Part shown: piece by piece, positions 8,301 to 16,981 of the stretch
Position numbering within the stretch: position 1 is the stretch's first letter
Layout of the letters: every line of letters begins with the position of its first letter
Notes under the pieces: model-generated
Seen by the model: the letters and a program-made list of their open reading frames with translations, nothing else
Told to the model about the DNA's origin: nothing
The model's database searches: none
Program-made: the position numbers and the translations under genes
Source: Bacteroides reticulotermitis JCM 10512
Lineage (GTDB): Bacteria > Bacteroidota > Bacteroidia > Bacteroidales > Bacteroidaceae
Assembly: GCF_000517545.1 (NCBI RefSeq)
Contig: NZ_BAIV01000003.1
Coordinates: forward strand, 124,001-188,000
DNA length: 64,000 bases
Direction: 5' to 3'

Positions 8301-9824
8301 TTAGTTAGTTGCTCGCCAACTGATTTTTTTGATTTTGATTAGATCCGTCCAGTGAGATGCCGGATCGGCTGTGATGGTTACAACATCCGGATTAGTGCCT
8401 TGTTTATACTTCTGGAGTGTACCTCCGTTTGCTGAGCTGTAGGTGGCGACATAAATAGGATTGGTTGACGGTTCTATTTGCGTGTCACATTTGAGCATGG
8501 TGATTTGGGCATCTCCATAATCCTCCAGCAGATAAATCTTCTCATATCCTTTGTTATAATCATAGGCGTATAGTTTAGAACCAACCGCATAGTAGATAAT
8601 TGTACGTCGCGATGAGAAAGCATAGAAACTAGCCTTGTTGAAATCCGTTGCAATTGCGCTAATGGTAAGGAAATCACGTTTTATGGCTGTCGATGTGGAG
8701 TAGAATTTATAGATGTAATGCGTCTGATCGCTCTTATTCTTCATAATTGCAAAGGAGTTTCCATAAGTCGATCCACCATCTGTGTTGAGTGTGTTTTCTC
8801 CATACACAAATGTGCGTCCCACACTTTGCTGATTCCAAGGGAAAGGGTCAGTGCCGGAATCTGTAAGCAGCGTGGAGTAGTCTGTAAAAGAAGCGACCTT
8901 CAGGAAACGTTCATTTGTCTCGTCGTAATACACAAAGCCTCCCCAATTAGTCAACGAATACATCATGCAAGGATTGGCTTTAAACCATACATTCGGTTCT
9001 TTTTCCAGTCGATTGACCGGATCGGTGAAATAAGCTCCTCCCATAAGCAGAGTCGAGCTGTTGAATACATAACCGTTACTGCAAATCGTAGCGCTATAGT
9101 AAGCTGATGAGGGGTTACCTGCCTGATCTTTAATGCGCGGAGCAAAGTCTACGGGCACAAAGTTGAGGTTGTACTCGTTAGCTAGAAACAGTGCTTTCTG
9201 AAACGTTTTAGTCGGATCGAGCTTCATGGTTGTCATGTCGAGTGCATAAACCTCGTCTTTAGTTATTAGCCACAGTTTGGAATAACTGCCTTTTCCGGTG
9301 TGTATGATGTCTACCCCTTCGGATAAATTAGGCACATCGGTATTTCCCAGTACATCCTTGATCAGGATGGTATCTGTACTGATGGAAAGCATTTGCACTT
9401 TTGTCTTTCCGAGTCCATCTTGCCCGATCATCATAAGCCCTTTGGTATAGGGTGTACCCACTTCCAAAGCAGCCGTTTTTACAGCTGTCACTCCGGTCGT
9501 TTTATCTATAACCCGAAGGTAGAGTGTATAGCTAGTAGGGGCGAGGGTGACGGGGAACTCCAGGTTTCGTTCGGTGCCGATCAACTCGGATGATGTATAA
9601 CCAACAACGGCCCTCCATTCATATTCCAGGTTGCTCTCGTCGCCTAGTGTCGTTGTAATCTTGGGCTCTATTTTGAGTGTGGACACGCCGGTCATCACCT
9701 GATATTTTGCCGCCAGCCCATCAATCGTTACTTCATTGATGTCGTGATAATCATACGAACCCTTGTCATCGTAACAGGAGGTTATGATTATGGCTGCCAA
9801 CACAGTGTATATAATTCTTTTCAT
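8301..9824 (-). CDS. PKD-like family lipoprotein of the SusCD operon
   Basis: The 507-residue product has a lipoprotein signal peptide (MKRIIYTVLAAIIITSCYDD; lipidated Cys17), so it is probably a surface lipoprotein. The N-terminal 120 residues resemble the PKD-like family (VTIDGLAAKYQVMTGVSTL, then LEYEWRAVVGY). The remainder is rich in short beta strands with repeated Tyr/Ser/Thr-rich turns, as expected for a propeller-like fold. It lies 32 nt after the DUF4843 gene and 15 nt before the thioredoxin gene. In Bacteroidetes this pair commonly accompanies SusC/SusD. The ligand is unknown; a role in capturing substrate is inferred. Confidence 0.85.
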   Translation of the reverse strand: MKRIIYTVLAAIIITSCYDDKGSYDYHDINEVTIDGLAAKYQVMTGVSTLKIEPKITTTLGDESNLEYEWRAVVGYTSSELIGTERNLEFPVTLAPTSYTLYLRVIDKTTGVTAVKTAALEVGTPYTKGLMMIGQDGLGKTKVQMLSISTDTILIKDVLGNTDVPNLSEGVDIIHTGKGSYSKLWLITKDEVYALDMTTMKLDPTKTFQKALFLANEYNLNFVPVDFAPRIKDQAGNPSSAYYSATICSNGYVFNSSTLLMGGAYFTDPVNRLEKEPNVWFKANPCMMYSLTNWGGFVYYDETNERFLKVASFTDYSTLLTDSGTDPFPWNQQSVGRTFVYGENTLNTDGGSTYGNSFAIMKNKSDQTHYIYKFYSTSTAIKRDFLTISAIATDFNKASFYAFSSRRTIIYYAVGSKLYAYDYNKGYEKIYLLEDYGDAQITMLKCDTQIEPSTNPIYVATYSSANGGTLQKYKQGTNPDVVTITADPASHWTDLIKIKKISWRATN

Positions 9825-9856
9825 AACTTTTTTACTTTATCCTTTGATTAATAGCA

Positions 9857-10729
9857 TTAGTTGTAATAACCTGCATCGGGTATCCAGGGGACTCCGACCT
9901 TCGACATCCACGGACAACCGCTAAACCACATTAAGCGTCCGTCGTCTTCCAAAACAGGATTCTTGGCGTTGTAGCGTTCGATTAGCATGGCCGCCATCGT
10001 TTTATAGATCAATGTCTGCAAAGCCGATGGCATGGTTTCTTTACTTAAGAAATCGTTGTAGGTCACGTCGAACCGATCGCAAATCATTAACAGCTTCTTG
10101 CGGGAGAATGCACCCCAGCTACCGGACTCATACCCTCCATTGTAGGGTGATACGTCCGTTCCTACCCATTGTAGTGGCCGAGTCATCATATCAGTAAAGC
10201 GGATGGTGTGTTGAGATGCGTCAAAATGCTCATAAACAGTTCCGGTAGTATACCCTTCCACGGCATCCCATTCCGGAAACGACACAGCCAATTGATTTGT
10301 AGGAATGAGTTTCAGCCCTAGCGTAAGGGTGTGGTTTTGCAAAGCTTCGGTGCGAATAAGCCGGGCGGTTACCGAACTTACATATTCACCTGCTTTAACT
10401 ACACACTCTTCGGATATGGATTTATAGTCAACGCCGATAACGGCCGTCGTACTATCCGGGTTAACCGTTACTTTAAATATACGGTCGTAGTCTTTAATCG
10501 GTCCGGTTACCATGACTTTTAATGCAATATCAGCTTCGTCTCCACTTACGGCCATAAAGTTTACCTCTGTGTAAGGTTGGTATGGCCAGGACTTTTCACC
10601 TCCCCAGGAGCTGCCCCACTGAACGGCAAAATAAACTCCTTCCAATCCTTCATAATCCATCAAATCTTTCTCGCATCCAGCTAATAACAGCATGGGGAGT
10701 ATCAGAATCCAGTGTCTTAATCTCTTCAT
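9857..10729 (-). CDS. DUF4843-family lipoprotein of the SusCD operon
   Basis: I choose the ATG at 10729 (MKRLRHWILILPMLLLAGCEKD), which gives a clean lipoprotein signal peptide and 290 residues. The open frame extends 21 codons further upstream without a signal sequence. The mature part begins DLMDYEGLEGVYFAVQW and is beta-rich, as in DUF4843 proteins. Members sit next to SusC/SusD and a PKD-like lipoprotein, and are thought to be extra surface lipoproteins of the transporter. The spacing of 59 nt from SusD supports one transcript. Confidence 0.85.
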   Translation of the reverse strand: MKRLRHWILILPMLLLAGCEKDLMDYEGLEGVYFAVQWGSSWGGEKSWPYQPYTEVNFMAVSGDEADIALKVMVTGPIKDYDRIFKVTVNPDSTTAVIGVDYKSISEECVVKAGEYVSSVTARLIRTEALQNHTLTLGLKLIPTNQLAVSFPEWDAVEGYTTGTVYEHFDASQHTIRFTDMMTRPLQWVGTDVSPYNGGYESGSWGAFSRKKLLMICDRFDVTYNDFLSKETMPSALQTLIYKTMAAMLIERYNAKNPVLEDDGRLMWFSGCPWMSKVGVPWIPDAGYYN

Positions 10730-10788
10730 ATCTAAATAATAGTTGTGCTTCTTGCTAAAAAGGAGCGTTATACATTCGTTTGTCTTTA

Positions 10789-12249
10789 TCACTCATTGGT
10801 TCTTTCACTTGTTTCACTGTCCGGCAACGGGATGACGTATTTGGCTAAATCCACATTCATTGTACCGGACGCTTTATCGCCGTTGGGAATGTTCACCATT
10901 CGCTGTCGTTTATAGAAAAAGAAGATCTGTCCTTCGCCTAACATCTCTTTTCGATATTCGGCGGCAAGAGCGTTGATCAGTCCGTCTTCCGTCAGCTTGA
11001 GGCTAATGCAATTGCGTGCATTTCTTAACTGATTGAAATACGAAGAGGCGTCTTCAATGGTATTCGCACACTCGGCTGCAATCAGATACATCTCGCTCAG
11101 GCGAATCATGGGAACCATGTAGTTGAGTGTTGAACTGGAGTTCACATTCTCGAACTTACGGTGATATAGAACTTCACTGCCATTATTGTTGTAAGTAGCC
11201 CAAATCTTGTAGCGATAGTCATTCTTATCATCATAGAGTTCGTCTACTCGCCCACTGTTCAGCGAACCGGCAAAGGTGAAACGGTAATTCGGTTCCAGAG
11301 TCGGAATAAACAGTTCGCTTTGGATATCTTTCTCGCGCAACGAATTATAAGCGGCGAAGAGAACTTCACTGGAGAATACACGATCCGGAGCCGAAGTACT
11401 TGTTGCGGCCGAGTTCGTGACGAAGGGAAAGATAACTTTCGCCCCTTTTTGTGCTTCATCAATAACCTCATTGGCTGTTTGATAGGCTTTGGGTTTATTG
11501 CCTTCCCATAGATAGACACGAGCCAAGAGAGCTTTTGCCGCAAAGTAATTCAGTCGATATTGCCGGTTGTTTACATCGACCTCGCTGTACAAGCTTTTAT
11601 CTTCTGCCAGATACGGGTCGGAAGTAGCCAGCAGATCGACAGCTACCTTTAAGTCAGCAGTTATCCGTTCCATGACTTTGGTGCCGGATAGGAGTGGAGT
11701 TACTTCCTGTTTAGAACTTGTCTGATAGGGGATTCCCGCTTTATCGAGCTCCGATGTCAACGGCCCGAAAAGACGTAGCATATCGAAATGAAGCATCGCC
11801 CTCAAAGCAATTGCTTCTCCCTTAATCATGCTTGCATACGGTTCGGTAAGGGGAGATTCGGGAGCCTCGCATTTTTCTATAATCGTATTGCAGTTCGCTA
11901 TTACGTTATAGCACTTCTTCCACATTGCATCGAAGAGAGCTTTCTCGCTTGAGTCCGAATAGTCCAATATGGCAATCTTATAAAAACGGTGTGTAGACGA
12001 ACCGTTGTACGTATAATACTGGCCCATAATGTCTACCGCTCCCACTGACAGGTTCTGTCCATACAGTTGGGACGTGTTCAATTCAATATATATGCCGTTT
12101 AAGGCTTTGACAAATCCCTCTTTACTATCGAATAACATCTCTTCCGAAAGACGGTCTGTGGGAGTTACGTTAATCCATGACTCGCATGAACTAAGTGAGA
12201 AGAGGATGATTGCCAATGCATATTTTAAGATCGATTTCTCTTTTTTCAT
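10789..12249 (-). CDS. SusD/RagB-family nutrient-binding lipoprotein
   Basis: The 486-residue surface lipoprotein lids the SusC barrel and captures the nutrient. Its signal peptide ends in FSLSSCESW. The SusD N-terminal signature follows (INVTPTDRLSEEMLFDSKEGFVKALNGIYIEL), with helical TPR-like segments (IKGEAIALRAMLHFDMLRLFG is typical). Near the C-terminus is the usual RLSEMYLIAAECAN segment followed by a family-typical YRKEMLGEGQIFFFYKR. It lies 84 nt downstream of its SusC. The substrate cannot be read from sequence, and no glycoside hydrolase is encoded nearby. This favours peptides or another non-glycan nutrient, as an inference. Confidence 0.95.
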   Translation of the reverse strand: MKKEKSILKYALAIILFSLSSCESWINVTPTDRLSEEMLFDSKEGFVKALNGIYIELNTSQLYGQNLSVGAVDIMGQYYTYNGSSTHRFYKIAILDYSDSSEKALFDAMWKKCYNVIANCNTIIEKCEAPESPLTEPYASMIKGEAIALRAMLHFDMLRLFGPLTSELDKAGIPYQTSSKQEVTPLLSGTKVMERITADLKVAVDLLATSDPYLAEDKSLYSEVDVNNRQYRLNYFAAKALLARVYLWEGNKPKAYQTANEVIDEAQKGAKVIFPFVTNSAATSTSAPDRVFSSEVLFAAYNSLREKDIQSELFIPTLEPNYRFTFAGSLNSGRVDELYDDKNDYRYKIWATYNNNGSEVLYHRKFENVNSSSTLNYMVPMIRLSEMYLIAAECANTIEDASSYFNQLRNARNCISLKLTEDGLINALAAEYRKEMLGEGQIFFFYKRQRMVNIPNGDKASGTMNVDLAKYVIPLPDSETSERTNE

Positions 12250-12333
12250 ACATTAATTAGAATTGTGCTCCTGTTTGAAAGGAGCCTGTTAAACTAAAAA
12301 TAGATCAATTGTATAGAATGAATTCCGATGTGT

Positions 12334-15300
12334 TTAGAATCTTAGCCCTAAAGACATGGATACCGAGCGAGCGAACGGATAGTCGATACCACGTTCCTCT
12401 TTAACGGTTGAAACCCGGAAGAAATCGTTCATATACGCACGTACGGTTATGGATGAGGCTCCTATTCTTTGCAGCCATGAAGCTTGAGTCTCGTAACCAA
12501 TGGAGACACTTTCACCGGACAGAATATTATTGTCGGATACAAAGCGAGAAGATATCGGTGTGGAACTTGACGTGGAGATTGCTTTAAACTTGGCAATATC
12601 ACCCGGTTGTTTCCAACGATCATACAGTGCTCGTTTGTCTTGGTTGTAGTGAGCCGACTCTACCGAGATGTTTTCCACCTTATTGTATAGCGCGCTCATA
12701 AATATCTGTCCACCTACCCGATAACGCAAATTGACTGAGGCCGAGAAACCCTTGTAATAGAAAGAAGTTCCGATGATACCTTCTACATCCGGTTCTGTAT
12801 TACCTACCACAACTTCATCATCGTAGCTATGGGTGAACGTCTGCGTTCCATCTTTCCGGATGAATATTTCACGTCCGGTTGCCGCATCAATTCCGGCAGA
12901 ACGTACAGCCCATAAGTCAGAAGGGCTACCCCCGTCATAATAACGTATCAGATTCTTCGATCTATTCAATTCGTTGAACTGAGAGAGGTACTGGCTTACA
13001 TTCCGGTATTCGGAGTGGAGATGGCGTAGTGTGGTATTCACCGACCACATTAACTCTCTTTTCTTGAAGATCTGATAGTTGGCTACAAGGGTATAGCCGG
13101 TGGTCAACTGTCCGCCCACATTGGTTGGAATGGAAGTCGATCCGGTAGAGGGTGGCAAGTTCATGTACACCAATAGAGGATCGGTCTTTTTGGAAAAGTA
13201 GTCGACGTTAAACCGTAGGCGGTTGTCCAACACGACTAAGTCGAAACCAATGTTACGATCCAGCGTCTTTTGCCATTTGAGGTCGGAATTACCGAAAGTC
13301 TTGATAATGGTACTTACTCCCCATGGATTGATGTGATGATTGTTATACTCATAAATCTTCATCGAAATATAGTCGTTGAAATTCTGGTTTCCCGGGTTAC
13401 CGATAGAGCCTCTGATCTTTAAGATGTCGATCCATTTGAGATTCTTCATGAACGCTTCATTGTGAAGATTCCATCCCAAACCAACCGACCACGTATTGGT
13501 GAACAGTTTGTTGACTCCAAATACGGAAGCACCATCCGCACGCCAGCTGACATCGAGCAAATAGCGGTTATCAAATGAATAACTGGCATTGAGATAATAA
13601 CTGGCCGTGCGGCGTTTGATCTCTTGATAAACCCGTTGGCTGATGTCATAATCCTGCGCAAACAGTGGATTGCTGAACTCGTCGTCGATGAAACCCTGCA
13701 TGGCGTATTGCCCCAGGTTATACGAAGTCTGAGCCAAGCGTATACCCGCCACAGCGTTTACCTGATGGAATTTACCAAGCAATTTGCCATAGGTTGCGCT
13801 AAGATCCAAGTCATAGTTCCACGTATTCTTATTCGATTCGGTGTAGAGGCCTTTCTCATCGTCTTCCTTACCTATGTACTCCACGTTGTAAGGCGAAGAA
13901 AACTTTTTAAGCTGCTCATTGGCTTTAGTCAAACCTATTTTAGCTCGAATACGAAGTTCGTCAATCGCTCTCCAATCCGCTTCAAAGTTATTGGTGAAAC
14001 CATACTCCGCGGTTGTATTGAAGTTGTTATTGCTCAAATCATAAAATGGACTATATACATTGATATACTTTACGGCAAAGGTGTTTATGTCCAAGTAAGA
14101 AAATGATTCAAGCACCTTAATGGGATCTCCGTTCTCATCCGTTTTGCGAAAGAAAGGGTTTGTTTGAGCGAACCGGGAGAAAGGTACACTTTCGTGTGCC
14201 GCTTTCGTATAATTAATGTTCAGATTGTTGGTAAAGGCCATACGTCCTTTGCGATAGATAAGCCGAACATTTCCATTGATGAGGTCGCGGTCGGACCCTT
14301 TCATAACGCCTTCTGTTTTCCCGTAGTTAACTCCAACACCGTAGCGCAAGGTCTTATCTCCTCCTTCCAAAAATACATTATGGCGATGAGAGACAGCAAA
14401 GCGGAGTGGTTCATTCATCCAATAGGTGTCGACTCCCCTGCGGATCTCTGCCAACCGACTGTTGTATAGCTGTTCCTGCTGTAAGCTACCGATGTGTCCG
14501 TCCGCGCTATTTAAACTGCCATATACTCCCGAGAGTAATTCAAATTGGATTTTCTCTTCTGCATTCATCAGGTTATAGTCTGATAAGTCGGCGAATGTAA
14601 GATTCAAATTGCCGTTGTAGTTTATCCTGAGTTCTCCGGCTTTAGGAGCTTTTGTTTCAACTACTACCACACCATTGGCAGCCTTTGAACCATAAATTGC
14701 CGTAGCGGCCGCGTCTTTTAGAACCGTTATGTTCTGGATGCGGTCCATGCTGAGGTCACTGATAGTAGCTAGTGACGATTCGAAGCCATCCAAGATGAAG
14801 AGCGGCTGATTGGGGTCTGTGCCATATTCTTCACTCAAGCCGATAACGCTGGTTTTACCTCGGATCTCAATGTTTAAGGCCTGGTTCGGGTTCGATCCCA
14901 TCGTGGTGTTTTCGATGATGGCAAAGGAAGGATCCAGCGTTTTTAGGCTTTCCAGAATATTCCCGTTGCCAACCATCTTCAACTCCTTTTCTGAGAAAGT
15001 AGTGGAAGAGCCGGTAAAACTCTCTTTCTTGCGTGTGAAAATACCGGTTACAACCACCTCATCTACTGATTTCACCGTTTCACTCATTCGAACTGTCAGG
15101 TTCCTGCCGGCCGTCGCTTGCATTTCAACTGTCTCTTTCCCTATGAAGGAGAAAGTCAAAGCAGTTGTTTGATCTTTCCCGCTAGGAATAGAAAACTGCC
15201 CGTCCATATCAGTCAGTGCTCCCAGATTTTGTACGCCTTTCACACGCACGTTGACTCCGGGAAGTGGATCATTGTTTTCATCCACAACCTGCCCCGTGAT

Positions 15301-15666
15301 GTTTGCCTCTCTTCGTTTGGCGTTTTCTTTGTTTTGAAAGATATGGATGTACTGTCTGTCTACCGAGTAGTTAAGTTGCTTACCTTCGATCAATCTTCGT
15401 ACAGCTTCTACTGCCGTGGCATTGCGTATAGAAGCGCTTACCTTAATTGTTTGGAGTTCATTGTAACTGAAGATAATCTTATAGCCCGACTGCTTCTCTA
15501 CCTTTTTTAAAGCGTCCGTCAGCTTTTCATTTACACACTCCAATGTGACTTTCTTTTCTTGTGCTCCCACTTCCAAAAAAGGAATACACAACAACATAAA
15601 CAGGGCGGCATATTTTAGTAGTCCGTCTCTCTTCTTGTGTTTAAACCTTGCCATTAATTGCTCCAT
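12334..15666 (-). CDS. SusC/RagA-family TonB-dependent transporter with STN domain
   Basis: The 1110-residue outer-membrane transporter opens the operon. In order: a signal peptide (residues about 18-35); an STN domain (about 37-115, EKKVTLECVNEKLTDALKKV to QYIHIF); a carboxypeptidase-regulatory-like Ig fold (about 123-205, ITGQVVDENNDPLPGVNVRV); a plug domain (SVDEVVVTG and, later, LKDAAATAIYGSKAANGVVV); and a beta barrel ending in LGLRF. STN domains relay occupancy to FecR anti-sigma factors, so this receptor likely signals to the sigma/FecR pair at 5.1-6.8 kb. The start may instead be Met5 (MARFKHKK). No -7 element stands out upstream, which would fit an ECF-dependent promoter. Confidence 0.95.
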   Translation of the reverse strand: MEQLMARFKHKKRDGLLKYAALFMLLCIPFLEVGAQEKKVTLECVNEKLTDALKKVEKQSGYKIIFSYNELQTIKVSASIRNATAVEAVRRLIEGKQLNYSVDRQYIHIFQNKENAKRREANITGQVVDENNDPLPGVNVRVKGVQNLGALTDMDGQFSIPSGKDQTTALTFSFIGKETVEMQATAGRNLTVRMSETVKSVDEVVVTGIFTRKKESFTGSSTTFSEKELKMVGNGNILESLKTLDPSFAIIENTTMGSNPNQALNIEIRGKTSVIGLSEEYGTDPNQPLFILDGFESSLATISDLSMDRIQNITVLKDAAATAIYGSKAANGVVVVETKAPKAGELRINYNGNLNLTFADLSDYNLMNAEEKIQFELLSGVYGSLNSADGHIGSLQQEQLYNSRLAEIRRGVDTYWMNEPLRFAVSHRHNVFLEGGDKTLRYGVGVNYGKTEGVMKGSDRDLINGNVRLIYRKGRMAFTNNLNINYTKAAHESVPFSRFAQTNPFFRKTDENGDPIKVLESFSYLDINTFAVKYINVYSPFYDLSNNNFNTTAEYGFTNNFEADWRAIDELRIRAKIGLTKANEQLKKFSSPYNVEYIGKEDDEKGLYTESNKNTWNYDLDLSATYGKLLGKFHQVNAVAGIRLAQTSYNLGQYAMQGFIDDEFSNPLFAQDYDISQRVYQEIKRRTASYYLNASYSFDNRYLLDVSWRADGASVFGVNKLFTNTWSVGLGWNLHNEAFMKNLKWIDILKIRGSIGNPGNQNFNDYISMKIYEYNNHHINPWGVSTIIKTFGNSDLKWQKTLDRNIGFDLVVLDNRLRFNVDYFSKKTDPLLVYMNLPPSTGSTSIPTNVGGQLTTGYTLVANYQIFKKRELMWSVNTTLRHLHSEYRNVSQYLSQFNELNRSKNLIRYYDGGSPSDLWAVRSAGIDAATGREIFIRKDGTQTFTHSYDDEVVVGNTEPDVEGIIGTSFYYKGFSASVNLRYRVGGQIFMSALYNKVENISVESAHYNQDKRALYDRWKQPGDIAKFKAISTSSSTPISSRFVSDNNILSGESVSIGYETQASWLQRIGASSITVRAYMNDFFRVSTVKEERGIDYPFARSVSMSLGLRF

Positions 15667-15910
15667 AAGTACGATGTGTTAGTTGATAACAAAAAAACAT
15701 AAATAGTACGTAAACGGGAACAGATCGGGCACTTGTTCGCGGAATATTTTCTCAAAAAGATAACTAAACCTTATTTATTAGTGCTTATTTAATATGTTAT
15801 TTGGCTTCAGCCTGTCGATGTGATATGCCCCGTGTATATACCTTTTTTTGGATAAGAAGAGCTCTTTTTGCATACTTAAACAGAAGAGTACATAATTCTC
15901 GTTATAATTA

Positions 15911-15980
15911 CCCGTGCCACCGTGATGGCACGGGTGTGCCATCGCATTTGCACAGTTGTGCCATCGCGGTGGCACAACTG
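15911..15980. repeat. Tandem palindromic units with GTGCCA/TGGCAC core
   Basis: Three consecutive self-complementary units fill 70 bp of the gap between SusC and the rhomboid gene. The first has 9-bp arms (15911-15919 with 15926-15934) and a 6-nt loop. The second is weaker (TGTGC at 15935-15939 with GCACA at 15950-15954). The third has 11-bp perfect arms (15953-15963 with 15970-15980) and a 6-nt loop. The G/C content is far above the surroundings. The gap itself (15667-16123) also holds the SusC leader. Confidence 0.8.
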
Positions 15981-16123
15981 TGACAGTACGATTATACAGT
16001 CTGGCACAGGAAGAAATACACGATAGAAAGGCATTATCCAAAACATTCTCTTCAACTAAATGGCGGAAGAGCCTTATGGCATTCGAACTGGATCGATTCT
16101 TCGGCAGAAAGGCAAAAGCTTAT

Positions 16124-16837
16124 TTACGAGTTGGCGTCGGTTTGATTGGGTATGTTGTCCGGAGTATTTGTTTCTTCCGCTTTCTCCCCCTCTTCTTCTC
16201 CGTATTCTTCCATCTCCTCTTCTTCCTCTTCATGAGCAAAAGGATCTGGCTTTTGTGGTCCGTATTGGGAAAAAGCGAAAGCGCAAAGGGTACCCATGAT
16301 CGCGCCTCCAAGATGTCCTTCCCAAGATATATTAGAAGGAGAGAAGTAGGGGATCATACGCCATACCAGACTTCCATATAAAAAGGTTACTAAAAGGGAA
16401 ATGGCAATGAGAGGCACATGTTTGCGTAGTATGCCGCTGAAAAATAAGAAGAAAGCCAGGCCATAGATGATTCCGCTGGCTCCGATATGCCATCCCGGTT
16501 TGCCAATAAAAAAGACAAAAAGTCCTTCTCCTATCCAGATTATAAAAAAGATAACCGGGGCGATACTTCTGTAAAAATTAAAGAGACACCATGAAAGGAA
16601 AAATAAGGGAAGAGTATTGGCAAATAAATGACTAAAACCACTGTGTATCATCGGGCTGGTCAGAATACCTATAATCCCTTTCTTTTCCCGTGGGTATATA
16701 CCGACATGAGAGAAGTCCCAATCCATCCCTATCTCTAGTGTTTTGATCACATATAAGGTAAAAATAAAAAACAAAGGCCACATCGATGCCAAAACTATTC
16801 GTTGAAAATCTTTCCTCATTTTGTAGTATCTATGCAT
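16124..16837 (-). CDS. Rhomboid-family intramembrane serine protease
   Basis: The protein has about six membrane helices. The rhomboid catalytic dyad is visible: the Ser in HIGASGIIYGL and the His in WEGHLGGAIMG. The usual HxxxN-type segment of helix 2 is present as HSGFSHLFANTLPLF. The cytoplasmic or periplasmic C-terminal tail is strongly acidic, with runs of Glu. The start is uncertain: Met at 16837 (MHRYYK) or 16819 (MRKDFQ) is more plausible than the 16933 ATG, which adds a basic leader. It is divergent from the debranching-enzyme gene. Its substrate cannot be predicted. Confidence 0.88.
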   Translation of the reverse strand: MHRYYKMRKDFQRIVLASMWPLFFIFTLYVIKTLEIGMDWDFSHVGIYPREKKGIIGILTSPMIHSGFSHLFANTLPLFFLSWCLFNFYRSIAPVIFFIIWIGEGLFVFFIGKPGWHIGASGIIYGLAFFLFFSGILRKHVPLIAISLLVTFLYGSLVWRMIPYFSPSNISWEGHLGGAIMGTLCAFAFSQYGPQKPDPFAHEEEEEEMEEYGEEEGEKAEETNTPDNIPNQTDANS

Positions 16838-16981
16838 ATTTGATACAATACTACGAATATTCGCATAAAAATGAAAAATAAAAGGCTTTTTTATTTTGGT
16901 TTTTCGCTTTAATTTGTACATTTGGGGAATCATAACGTTGATATATTAGCCAATAATTAACCTTTAAATAATTGCACATCT

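Noticed and set aside
7084..9107. Plus-strand ORFs opposite the first SusCD operon
   Set aside because: They are antisense shadows of well-supported minus-strand genes.
15778..16041. ORFs over the palindrome cluster on both strands
   Set aside because: They are frames opened by the repeat itself. The translated Cys/His-rich sequence comes from the palindromes.
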